Below, in pieces: positions 1-6,394 of a DNA stretch of 7,339 nt. Numbering within the stretch: the first letter of the stretch is position 1; each line of letters opens with the position of its first letter. The stretch is taken from the NCBI GenBank assembly GCA_022572485.1, contig JACZVU010000135.1, forward strand, positions 1 through 7,339, read 5' to 3'. The notes under the pieces are model-generated. The model did no database searches. It was not told the origin of the DNA and worked only from the letters and a program-made list of their open reading frames with translations. The translations under genes and the position numbers were made by a program. The stretch is from Myxococcales bacterium. Lineage in GTDB: Bacteria; Myxococcota_A; UBA9160; SMWR01.

Positions 1-568
1 TGCTGTCGAGATCCGGTGAGTACACTTCGCTGCCGATGGCCGTCGGATACAACAACAGTTCAGCGCCCTTCAACAGCATCGCGCGCGCCGCCTCTGGAAA
101 CCACTGGTCCCAGCAGATGCCGACGCCGATGCGCGCGTAGCGCGTGTCGACGGCTTGAAACCCGGTGTCACCCGGGCTGAAGTAGAACTTCTCTTCGTAG
201 GCTGGGGAGTTGGGGATGTGGCTCTTGCGGTAATGGCCCGCGATGCTGCCGTCGGCGTCCACGATCGCGACGGCGTTGTAGTGTGCGGGTCCGGCTCGCT
301 CGAAGAAAGACACGGGTAGGACCACTTCGCGCTCTCGGGCGATCTTCTGCATGCGCTGGAGGGTCGGTTGCTCGTCGATCGGATGGGCGAGGTCGAAGTG
401 TTTATTCTGCTCGTCGATGCAGAAGTACGGCGTTTCGAACAGCTCCTGAAGCAAGATGATCTGCGCGCCCTCGTCTGCAGCCTGGTGTACCAGCGCTTCT
501 GCTCTTGCGACATTGGCTTCGATGTCCCAGCTGCAGTGCATCTGGGTACAGGCAACGGTGACTTGCAT
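1..568 (-). CDS. aguB: N-carbamoylputrescine amidase (partial, C-terminus beyond left edge)
   Basis: Carbon-nitrogen (nitrilase-superfamily) hydrolase. The family member AguB converts N-carbamoylputrescine to putrescine, CO2 and ammonia in the cytoplasmic agmatine route to polyamines. The first 189 residues are present; the family is usually about 280-300, so roughly 100 are missing. The nitrilase triad is visible: Glu42 in LLQELFETPYFC, Lys115 in YRKSHIPN and Cys152 in GVGICWDQWFPE. The Q-E-L-F-E-T-P-Y-F-C and W-D-Q-W-F-P-E strings are typical of AguB rather than of nitrilases or beta-ureidopropionases. The frame is open from the ATG at 566-568 to the window edge. The start is supported by GGAGGT (573-578, reverse strand) four bases upstream. 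The gene follows the M48 peptidase on the same strand after a 140-base gap, so it probably has its own promoter. Another carbamoyl-amide hydrolase of the same subfamily is the main alternative. Confidence 0.9.
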   Translation of the reverse strand, partial: MQVTVACTQMHCSWDIEANVARAEALVHQAADEGAQIILLQELFETPYFCIDEQNKHFDLAHPIDEQPTLQRMQKIAREREVVLPVSFFERAGPAHYNAVAIVDADGSIAGHYRKSHIPNSPAYEEKFYFSPGDTGFQAVDTRYARIGVGICWDQWFPEAARAMLLKGAELLLYPTAIGSEVYSPDLDS

Positions 569-708
569 GAGGACCTCCACTCGAGCGGGTCAAAGAGATA
601 CTCAAGTTAATTCGACTTATAGAAATAGCAACGATGCGCCCGCGCTTGCCAGATTCAACGGCGTGAACGCGACCCAGAGGGTGCATGTCAGCCGCACATC
701 CGAGGGTT
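569..708 (-). promoter_or_regulatory. Intergenic gap upstream of the amidase, likely holding its promoter
   Basis: This 140-base gap separates the M48 peptidase stop from the amidase start. It contains an AT-rich patch (about 601-635) in otherwise GC-rich DNA, as expected of a promoter. The best -35/-10 pairing on the minus strand (TTGCTA, then TAACTT 16 bases on) is poor, so no exact promoter is called. At the peptidase end, 700-716 can fold as CCGAG / 7-base loop / CTCGG, but no T-run follows, so it is not a convincing terminator. Nothing else was seen here. Confidence 0.3.
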
Positions 709-2160
709 TCACTCGGTGGTCGTTGTGTCCGTGTCGGGACGGTAGTCTTCCGCGACCGCGATCTTCACGAGCTGCCCCGGGTCGAGTACGTGGTTCGCAA
801 ACAGATCGTTCATCACGGCGGTCTGTTGGATGTCCCAGCGGTTTGCGGTGCGCTCGCTGAGTTCCGTGAGGCTCTCACCCGGCTGTGCGACTGCGATGCG
901 CAGCCGGGTTTCCTGGATCTTCGCGCGTTCGTGGGGTTCGAGGCCGCGGAGGCTGCGGGGTACGTTGAGAAATGAACCCGTGTAGCGCCGGAAAGCCGCG
1001 ACAGGCGCCACTGCGGTGAAGCGATAGATCGAACCCTCGCGTTCCAGCCAGGTCAGCTGTGCTGCCAATGGACCCCCCGCTCCGGGTATATAGCCGTCGA
1101 CGCGAAACGCCGCGTTCGGACCGATCCGCAGCCGCAGCGTGCTCTCGACGCGAAATCCCGCGCCCGCGAGTTCTGCAACGTACTCGCCTGCCGCGCTCTC
1201 CACATCGTCGCCCGGGCCCTGGATTTCCAGGAAGATCTGCGCGTCGCGTTTCGGAGAGATGGCGCCGACCGCGCGGTGGGTGTTTGCGGTTCTCCAACCC
1301 GGTGGGAAGTGGATGAAGAGATCGAGATCCGCATGCAAGAAGCGGTCTCCCACGAACACGCCTTCGGAGGCGCGCGCTCCGATCGCGAGGCCTTCTATTC
1401 GATGTAGAAAGTCGGCGTGGGTAGCGGCGATCGGTGTCTTTCGCGTCCACGCGGTCATGTTTGCGCGGATCCCGGCTTCGGCGACCCGGCTTTGCGTCGA
1501 GGGATGCGTGTCCCAGAAGTCTGGCAGTCGAGAGCTGCCGAGCCGCAGGCGCTCGGTGTGTTCCAATTCGCGCAGAAACGCGACGAGTCCCTCGGGGTTG
1601 TAGCCCGCGAGGGCCGCGAGCCCCTGGCCCAAGCGATCTGCCTCGCGCTCCTGGTCGCGGCTATAGCTCGCGAGGTAACCGCCTTGAAGCCAGTCGAGCT
1701 TCGCGAGAAGGCTGCGTCCGACCTCCTGGCGCGCGGCTGCGTGGCGCGCAGCGACGTGCACGATTTCGTGTCCGAGCACGTTGGCGAGTTCGTCCTCGCT
1801 GTTGGTCAGGGTCAGCAATCCGCGCGACACGAAGATGTATCCACCGGGCAGCGCGAACGCATTGGGCGCCTCTTGGTCGACGATCTGGAACGAATACCCA
1901 AAACTCCGCCGCGGCGCGTGGCGGGCGAGTCGAGCTCCTATCTTGCCGACGTAGGCGACGAGCTCGGGGTCTTCGATCAGCCCGAGCTGCGCCTTCACGT
2001 CTTGCGCGCTTTCTTCCCCGACTTTGCGGTCGACGTCCTCGGATCGGAGGATGACCTCGCGCGGGCGCTCTCGCGTGGGTGCACTTCCGCTGCACGCCAA
2101 TGCGAAAAGCGCGCTCGCGAGAGCCAGCAAGGACGCAATCCAGCGCGGCGCGCACTTCAC
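709..2160 (-). CDS. M48-family zinc metallopeptidase lipoprotein with LysM-like C-terminus
   Basis: Predicted envelope zinc peptidase resembling the N-terminal half of BepA/YfgC-type proteases, which degrade or help assemble outer-membrane proteins. Of 483 residues, 1-22 form a signal peptide ending in ALAC with Cys23 as probable lipidation site. The M48 domain spans about 45-240: HEIVH (131-135) gives two zinc histidines and the catalytic Glu, E171 in EREAD (ExxAD) is the third zinc ligand, and D-T-H-P (His219) matches the regulatory 'His-switch' position known in BepA. A middle beta-rich region (about 265-400) contains F-P-P-G-W, seen in many M48 lipoproteins. Residues about 420-468 look like a LysM fold (Q-P-G-E-S-L ... 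L-x-P-G-Q-L-V-K-I). BepA's TPR repeats are absent. The start is GTG (2158-2160), overlapping the upstream lipoprotein stop by four bases, so translational coupling is likely. The exact substrate is unknown. Confidence 0.9.
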   Translation of the reverse strand: MKCAPRWIASLLALASALFALACSGSAPTRERPREVILRSEDVDRKVGEESAQDVKAQLGLIEDPELVAYVGKIGARLARHAPRRSFGYSFQIVDQEAPNAFALPGGYIFVSRGLLTLTNSEDELANVLGHEIVHVAARHAAARQEVGRSLLAKLDWLQGGYLASYSRDQEREADRLGQGLAALAGYNPEGLVAFLRELEHTERLRLGSSRLPDFWDTHPSTQSRVAEAGIRANMTAWTRKTPIAATHADFLHRIEGLAIGARASEGVFVGDRFLHADLDLFIHFPPGWRTANTHRAVGAISPKRDAQIFLEIQGPGDDVESAAGEYVAELAGAGFRVESTLRLRIGPNAAFRVDGYIPGAGGPLAAQLTWLEREGSIYRFTAVAPVAAFRRYTGSFLNVPRSLRGLEPHERAKIQETRLRIAVAQPGESLTELSERTANRWDIQQTAVMNDLFANHVLDPGQLVKIAVAEDYRPDTDTTTTE

Positions 2161-3485
2161 GGCGGCGGCTCCGACGGCCGTGCGGGTTCGCCCTTCAGTT
2201 GCTCGAACGCCCGCTCGGTGACTGCAACGCCGAGCGCCTCGAATCGCTCGCGTGCGAGCGGCGAAGCGGATCCCGACAGCACGAGCTCTCTGCGTTTTAT
2301 GCGCAGGTCGCTCGGAAGCGCTTCGGCGATCGCGTGTGCGAGAGCGGCGGCCTTTGAATCCCAGATCGCGTAGTCGGCGGCCAGCGGAATCATGAGAGTA
2401 CCCGATTCAGTGTATCCCATCGGAATTCCGTTGATGGTAATGATCTCCCGAATGGGCGATACGCGATCGCTGTAGGTGCGCATCAGCTCGGCGGTTTGCT
2501 CGTAGAAGAGGGCGTCGTCTTCGCTCTCGGCGGTTACGGCGACCCCAATGAACGCCGAGCGATTCTGCGCGAGATCCAGCGCGGCGAGTGTCTCGACGAG
2601 CTCGGTGGTGTGCCGTGGGCTGTACCACGGGTGGCCGATCAATTCGTCGGAGAGTGGCCCGGGGACTCCCATCACCGCGAGCTCGATGCGATTGAGCCGC
2701 CGCAGGTCTTCCGGGGAATAGATCAAGAGGATCTCCGCGAGCCGGCCTGCGGGCTCCGCGGAGGCTTCTTGGAAGTCGCTGTCATCGACGAACGGAATGA
2801 ACAGGTAGGGAAGGCCACCCAGGTAGGCGGCCCACGCAAAGCGATTGAGTTGCTTCTGCAGCGCTTTGTTGGAGCTGTAAGGATCGACGCCGAGTTCATT
2901 GGCGATCTGGCGTTTCTTTGCCTCGAAGCCGATCAGCGCGAACGCGCCGCTGTCCTCGAGTTCGCTGCGCTCTCCGCGTGCCAGCTGCGAGACCTGCTGG
3001 ATCGCATCCCAGGCTTTGGTCGGAATGCCGACGATCGTGTCGACGGGGTTCGTGATCAGGTTCCAGCTGGCTACGAAGGGGCTCTTCAGCGCGTTGCCGG
3101 CCGCTTCGGAAAACGCCGCGGTCTTGCTCATCTCATCGAGCACAGAGAGCGCCTCGATTTCGCGGATGCGTGTGCGCAGCATCCGGTCGCCGCGAACCGC
3201 GAAGTCACCGTAATCCGACGTGATGAAGTACTGGTTCGCGAATCCGGAGGTGACGACCTGCGGCTCGATACGGTAATGCGGACCGGTCAGCAAGCCGGGT
3301 GGTAGCAGTTCGACCGCGGGTCGAACCGGATCGACCTCGAATCCGGCGGCCTTTGCGGCAGTGCGCTCCTCGGCGCTTGTCACCCGCACCGCGGTCGGCA
3401 ATGTGGTCGCGCAAGCCGCGAGCACTGCAGCCCATAGGAGGAGCGCGATGGATATTTGGGTCTTCGTTTCAGTACGACGCGGCAT
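2157..3485 (-). CDS. Conserved lipoprotein of unknown function, coupled to the M48 peptidase
   Basis: I do not recognise a named family. The 442-residue product has an N-terminal signal peptide (basic MPRRTETK, hydrophobic 11-22) ending in a textbook lipobox L-A-A-C with Cys25, so it should be a membrane-anchored lipoprotein facing the periplasm or outer leaflet. The rest is a mixed alpha/beta globular protein without further membrane spans. Distinctive strings such as SPFVASWNLITNPVD (about 135-149), E-L-G-V-D-P-Y-S-S-N (197-206) and W-Y-S-P-R-H (287-292) look like conserved family motifs. The C-terminal tail is proline-rich. The start at 3483-3485 was chosen over the ATG eight codons upstream (3507-3509) because GGGAGG lies six to seven bases before it and the signal peptide begins there. 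Its TGA overlaps the GTG of the M48 gene, which points to shared expression and possibly a physical partnership. Confidence 0.85.
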   Translation of the reverse strand: MPRRTETKTQISIALLLWAAVLAACATTLPTAVRVTSAEERTAAKAAGFEVDPVRPAVELLPPGLLTGPHYRIEPQVVTSGFANQYFITSDYGDFAVRGDRMLRTRIREIEALSVLDEMSKTAAFSEAAGNALKSPFVASWNLITNPVDTIVGIPTKAWDAIQQVSQLARGERSELEDSGAFALIGFEAKKRQIANELGVDPYSSNKALQKQLNRFAWAAYLGGLPYLFIPFVDDSDFQEASAEPAGRLAEILLIYSPEDLRRLNRIELAVMGVPGPLSDELIGHPWYSPRHTTELVETLAALDLAQNRSAFIGVAVTAESEDDALFYEQTAELMRTYSDRVSPIREIITINGIPMGYTESGTLMIPLAADYAIWDSKAAALAHAIAEALPSDLRIKRRELVLSGSASPLARERFEALGVAVTERAFEQLKGEPARPSEPPP

Positions 3486-3523
3486 CGCATTCCTCCCGTC
3501 GGCGGACATTTTGCTGCGGGGTT

Positions 3524-3538
3524 CACGGTAGCACCGTG
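3524..3538. repeat. Perfect hairpin in the gap upstream of the lipoprotein gene
   Basis: CACGGT (3524-3529) and ACCGTG (3533-3538) are exact inverted copies around a 3-base loop. They lie in the 97-base gap between the diguanylate cyclase stop and the lipoprotein start. No T-run follows on the minus strand, so it is a poor intrinsic terminator; it may be a weak stop, an mRNA stabilising stem or an operator. A second short inverted repeat, CCGAT-G-ATCGG (3546-3556), lies next to it. Function is unknown. Confidence 0.4.
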
Positions 3539-3582
3539 GTCGAATCCGATGATCGGGAGAGGAGATCGGTGTCGGCGCGAAA

Positions 3583-4488
3583 TCAGCCGCTGGGTGTGGC
3601 TACGACCAAGCAGTTTCGGCCCTTGCGCTTGGCGCTGTAGAGCGCTTCGTCGGCGGCCTTGAGCAGGTCGGAGGGCTCGAAGCCGCGTGGCATCTCGGTG
3701 GCCGAGGCTACCCCCCCGCTGCAGGTGATTTTGATCGAGTCGTCTCTCACCCAAATCTTGAGCCTGTTGATTTCATTGAGGATGCGCTTTGAAATCTGCT
3801 TGGCGAGAGCGGTGTCGGTCTGGCCCAGGATCACTCCGAATTCGTCACCGCCGAATCGGCACGCGATGTCGTAAGGTCGGCAGCCCGCTCGAATCGAGCT
3901 TCCTATTCTGCGGATGACATCGTCCCCCACACCATGTCCGTAGATGTCGTTGATCTCCTTGAAGTGATCAAGGTCGATCATCAAGAGAGCGGCGGGTTGG
4001 CCGGTCCGGTGAAACGCGGAAGTCGCGGCGAGGAGCGCATCGTCCATTGCGGCTCGGTTGTTCAAACCCGTCACTGCGTCGATTCGCGCCTTCTCTCGCA
4101 GCAGGTCGATCATTTGTTTGGTGCGCAGTGCAACCCGCACACGCGCCTGGAGCTCGATCGCGCTGAAAGGCTTCGATATGTAGTCGGAAGCTCCAGCATC
4201 GAGCGCCTTGGCGAGATTGTCCGGATTGTGGTCTGCGGTGAGGAACAGGATCGGTATGTCGTGGGTGCCGGGATTTTCCTGGAGATGCAGGCACACCTTG
4301 AAGCCGTCGATCTGCGGCATGTTGATGTCGAGCAGGATGACGTCGGGTTTCTCTTGGATGGCGATGCGAAGCCCATTGGTGGGTGTATCTGCCCTGAGCA
4401 CCTGATCGACGACGCCTTTGAGGTATTGCTTCACTGCTTTGTGGACATTCGCATCGTCGTCGATGACGAGAATCGTGGTACCTGACAT
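3583..4488 (-). CDS. Response-regulator diguanylate cyclase (REC-GGDEF)
   Basis: Cytoplasmic two-domain signalling protein of 301 residues, the PleD/WspR type of architecture: phosphorylation of the receiver would promote dimerisation and synthesis of cyclic di-GMP from two GTP. The receiver domain (about 5-122) has the acidic pocket D10-D11-D12, phospho-acceptor D54 in LLDINMP, T84 and K106 in S-K-P-F. A short helical linker carries on to the GGDEF domain (about 132-298), with D-A-V-T-G-L-N-N-R at 137-145, I-D-L-D-H-F-K at 171-177 and the catalytic R-F-G-G-D-E-F at 211-217. An RxxD (R204-D207) five residues before GGDEF is the classical inhibitory c-di-GMP site, so product feedback is expected. 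No histidine kinase is in the window. The start at 4486-4488 was preferred to the ATG four codons earlier because GGAGGGG sits just upstream of it and the receiver begins there. Confidence 0.96.
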   Translation of the reverse strand: MSGTTILVIDDDANVHKAVKQYLKGVVDQVLRADTPTNGLRIAIQEKPDVILLDINMPQIDGFKVCLHLQENPGTHDIPILFLTADHNPDNLAKALDAGASDYISKPFSAIELQARVRVALRTKQMIDLLREKARIDAVTGLNNRAAMDDALLAATSAFHRTGQPAALLMIDLDHFKEINDIYGHGVGDDVIRRIGSSIRAGCRPYDIACRFGGDEFGVILGQTDTALAKQISKRILNEINRLKIWVRDDSIKITCSGGVASATEMPRGFEPSDLLKAADEALYSAKRKGRNCLVVATPSG

Positions 4489-4569
4489 GAGCCCCTCCAT
4501 GTTCCGAATCGGATGAGCGGCTCTCAGGCTTGACCCCGGTAACGGTCACAGTGGCAGCGGAAGTTTGCG

Positions 4570-4590
4570 CAGCCGGTCGATCGCCGGCTG
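4570..4590. repeat. Strong GC-rich hairpin between serine hydrolase and diguanylate cyclase
   Basis: CAGCCGG (4570-4576) and CCGGCTG (4584-4590) are perfect inverted copies around a 7-base loop that contains the self-complementary CGATCG. The hairpin lies in the 154-base gap downstream of the serine hydrolase stop. There is no poly-T tract after it on the minus strand, so it is at best an imperfect terminator or an RNA-stabilising stem. The same gap also holds TGACC-N8-GGTCA (4531-4548), an operator-like pair of half-sites nearer the cyclase. Both assignments are structural only. Confidence 0.4.
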
Positions 4591-4642
4591 TTCGGTTCAT
4601 ACTCGGCGAGGGGGTCCGCGGATGGGCGCGGTGGCAGAATCC

Positions 4643-6211
4643 TCAAGGTGCGGGATCGGGTCGACTCACCCCCCGGCTCTGCGCGACCTTTTGCATCTTT
4701 TCGAGCAGCGCAGCTGACGGCTTTCCGTTTGCTTTGTCGCCCTGGGTTTTCTGGAAGGTGCGGATCGCGCCGCGCGTGTTGCTGCCGATCATGCCGTCGA
4801 GTTCGCCGATCTCGTAGCCCAGCGCGAGCAGCATCTCCTGGGTTTCAAATTTGAGCTCTATTTCTCGACGCTCTTCCTCGTAACCGATGAAGCCGATCCC
4901 GTAGGCGGTCTTGGGAGCGCGCTCGCCGGGCGGAACAGGCTTGGGCGGGTGGTCGACCAGCAGCATGCGGTGGACGGCCCGCGCGAGATCGCGGTGATCC
5001 TGGGCGGAGTTCTTCCTCAAGACATTTGACAGCACGGTGACGATGTAGAAGAGGCGGTCCTGCCCAGCGGGAGTCTCGATGATCGCCACGGAGTTCATGT
5101 AGTTGCGCTTGTTTCCGTGGTATTTCTTGCACACGAAGCCCATTTCGGGTGTGCAGCTGTAGAGTGAGCCGGATTTGAAGTAGACCGCAGACGGCCGCAG
5201 CACGCCGGACGATCCATAACGGATGCGCCGCTCGGTGATGTACATCAGCCGCTTGATTTCGCGGCTCGACCACTCGTCGACGAGTTTTCCCTGCTCGAGT
5301 TTCAGCATAAAATCGGCCAGCGCGCGCGGCGTCGCGTAGCTGCTCGTGCCCGGGATCTGCTGCTTTCCCTGGCGGGTGAAGAAGCTGCCCTGGCGCAGCT
5401 CGTCGAGGTTCAGCCCGTTGCGGGTGATGGGATCCTGGATCGCCTTGAGGAAGATTTCGCTCAGCTGCTTCTTGGGCGTTTCATCGTAGAATTTCTGCTC
5501 TTCTTCAGGAGATACCGGATAGCGCTTGCCGAAGTGGGTGATCGAGACCAGATTTTTCCCGACCATCCCCGCCGCCGAATTTGAACTCGGCGACATCATC
5601 CAGTCGAGATACGTCCAGAGCGACGCCGTGTCGCCCTGCTTGATCGGGCGCTTCGAGACGGTCTGCGTTTCCGGGTTCCAGAAGGGGACGATGTGGTGGT
5701 CGCTGACGCTGAAGATGTCCGCGGTGATCATGGTGGTGCGCAGGATGTTTTTGCGCGCCGCGATGTCGTTCGGGTAGAGGTCTGCCAGGGCCTGAAAGAT
5801 CGCGAGCGAGACCATCAGTTTGCCGACGCTGCCGGGGTTCTGGTGTTGATGGCCGTTCCACTCTGCGTAGCGTGGGTGCTCAAGATCCGACAGATCGAGC
5901 AGTGCCATTCCGTAGCGGTCCGCGTTGGGTCCGAGAAGTTTCTCCAGCCGGGCGGTCAGCTTCGAGTCCGACGGTGGAAGTTCCATTTCGCGATCTTCGA
6001 GCAGGCGGAGATCCACCATCGAGAGCGGCAGGAGTTCGCCCGGAGGGCGCTTCCTGCCGGGCATTTCGCCGGTCTGGATCAACCGCTGGGCCTCGAGTCG
6101 GCCGATCCCAGTTGTCTCGTAGCCGTCGAGCGGATAGGCGCCCGCCGGTATCGGCCAACCCGCCATGATCAGGGCCAGCCACGCAACGAAGGATCCGCGA
6201 AAGCGGTTCAT
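4643..6211 (-). CDS. Secreted beta-lactamase/PBP-fold serine hydrolase with peptidoglycan-binding domain
   Basis: Exported active-site-serine protein of 522 residues, probably acting on peptidoglycan (D,D-peptidase-like) or a related amide or ester; the substrate is not certain. A signal peptide (1-25, ending P-A-G-A before Tyr26) precedes an extension of about 75 residues. The catalytic domain (about 85-420) shows the three penicillin-recognising motifs in order: S128-V-G-K131 (SxxK), S209-S-N211 (SxN) and K346-S-G-S349 (KTG-type). The spacing from SxxK to SxN is longer than in class A beta-lactamases, suggesting an insertion. Residues about 455-505 form a peptidoglycan_binding_1-like domain (LLALGYEIGELDGMIG, then T-R-G-A-I-R-T-F-Q). 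Cys353 and Cys361 could form a disulfide. The start at 6209-6211 was chosen over an in-frame ATG at 6386-6388 because AGAGGAG lies about 8 bases upstream and the signal peptide begins there. A secreted true beta-lactamase is less likely given the size and wall-binding domain. Confidence 0.88.
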   Translation of the reverse strand: MNRFRGSFVAWLALIMAGWPIPAGAYPLDGYETTGIGRLEAQRLIQTGEMPGRKRPPGELLPLSMVDLRLLEDREMELPPSDSKLTARLEKLLGPNADRYGMALLDLSDLEHPRYAEWNGHQHQNPGSVGKLMVSLAIFQALADLYPNDIAARKNILRTTMITADIFSVSDHHIVPFWNPETQTVSKRPIKQGDTASLWTYLDWMMSPSSNSAAGMVGKNLVSITHFGKRYPVSPEEEQKFYDETPKKQLSEIFLKAIQDPITRNGLNLDELRQGSFFTRQGKQQIPGTSSYATPRALADFMLKLEQGKLVDEWSSREIKRLMYITERRIRYGSSGVLRPSAVYFKSGSLYSCTPEMGFVCKKYHGNKRNYMNSVAIIETPAGQDRLFYIVTVLSNVLRKNSAQDHRDLARAVHRMLLVDHPPKPVPPGERAPKTAYGIGFIGYEEERREIELKFETQEMLLALGYEIGELDGMIGSNTRGAIRTFQKTQGDKANGKPSAALLEKMQKVAQSRGVSRPDPAP

Positions 6212-6315
6212 CCCGAAACTCCTCTTGCATTCAACCGCTGCCGTTCTGTCGCAGTATGGCAGCTTTTCTGTGGCGGCGTATCCCGCTCCGCGAATTCTTT
6301 TGCACGGCTCGGGGC

Positions 6316-6345
6316 TTGACAGGGCAGCCGCACGAGGTGAAGAAT
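6316..6345 (+). promoter_or_regulatory. Putative sigma-70 promoter for the selenoprotein gene
   Basis: A perfect TTGACA (6316-6321) is followed after 18 bases by AAGAAT (6340-6345), which matches four of six consensus -10 positions including the final A-A-T. Initiation would fall near 6352, giving a leader of about 40 bases before the ATG at 6395. It lies in the 183-base region between divergent genes. For the opposite strand only a weak -10-like CATACT (6253-6258, reverse strand) without a good -35 was found. The call rests on motif match alone. Confidence 0.5.
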
Positions 6346-6394
6346 CTCTCGCGCATCGTTGAGCGCTGACCTCGAACTGGAGCGGCACAAGGCC

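Noticed and set aside
700..716. Hairpin at the peptidase stop as an intrinsic terminator
   Set aside because: Only five base pairs, overlaps the stop codon, and no T-run follows on the minus strand.
402..860. Overlapping small open frames on both strands around the amidase start
   Set aside because: They overlap the amidase or the peptidase end in the wrong frame and have no motifs.
1417..2373. 318-codon plus-strand open frame
   Set aside because: It lies opposite the M48 peptidase and the end of the lipoprotein gene, both with clear motifs and signal peptides; its own translation is arginine- and glutamate-rich without recognisable motifs, as expected of a GC-rich shadow frame.
2496..3305. 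269-codon plus-strand open frame
   Set aside because: It is antisense to the lipoprotein gene, which has a Shine-Dalgarno sequence, a lipobox and operon overlap; the antisense frame shows no domain.
5693..6319. 208-codon plus-strand open frame
   Set aside because: Antisense shadow of the serine hydrolase SxxK region, with no recognisable product.
6212..6388. Upstream extension of the serine hydrolase by 59 codons
   Set aside because: The extension is low-complexity and basic, precedes a proper signal peptide, and covers the divergent intergenic region; the internal ATG at 6211 has a strong Shine-Dalgarno sequence.
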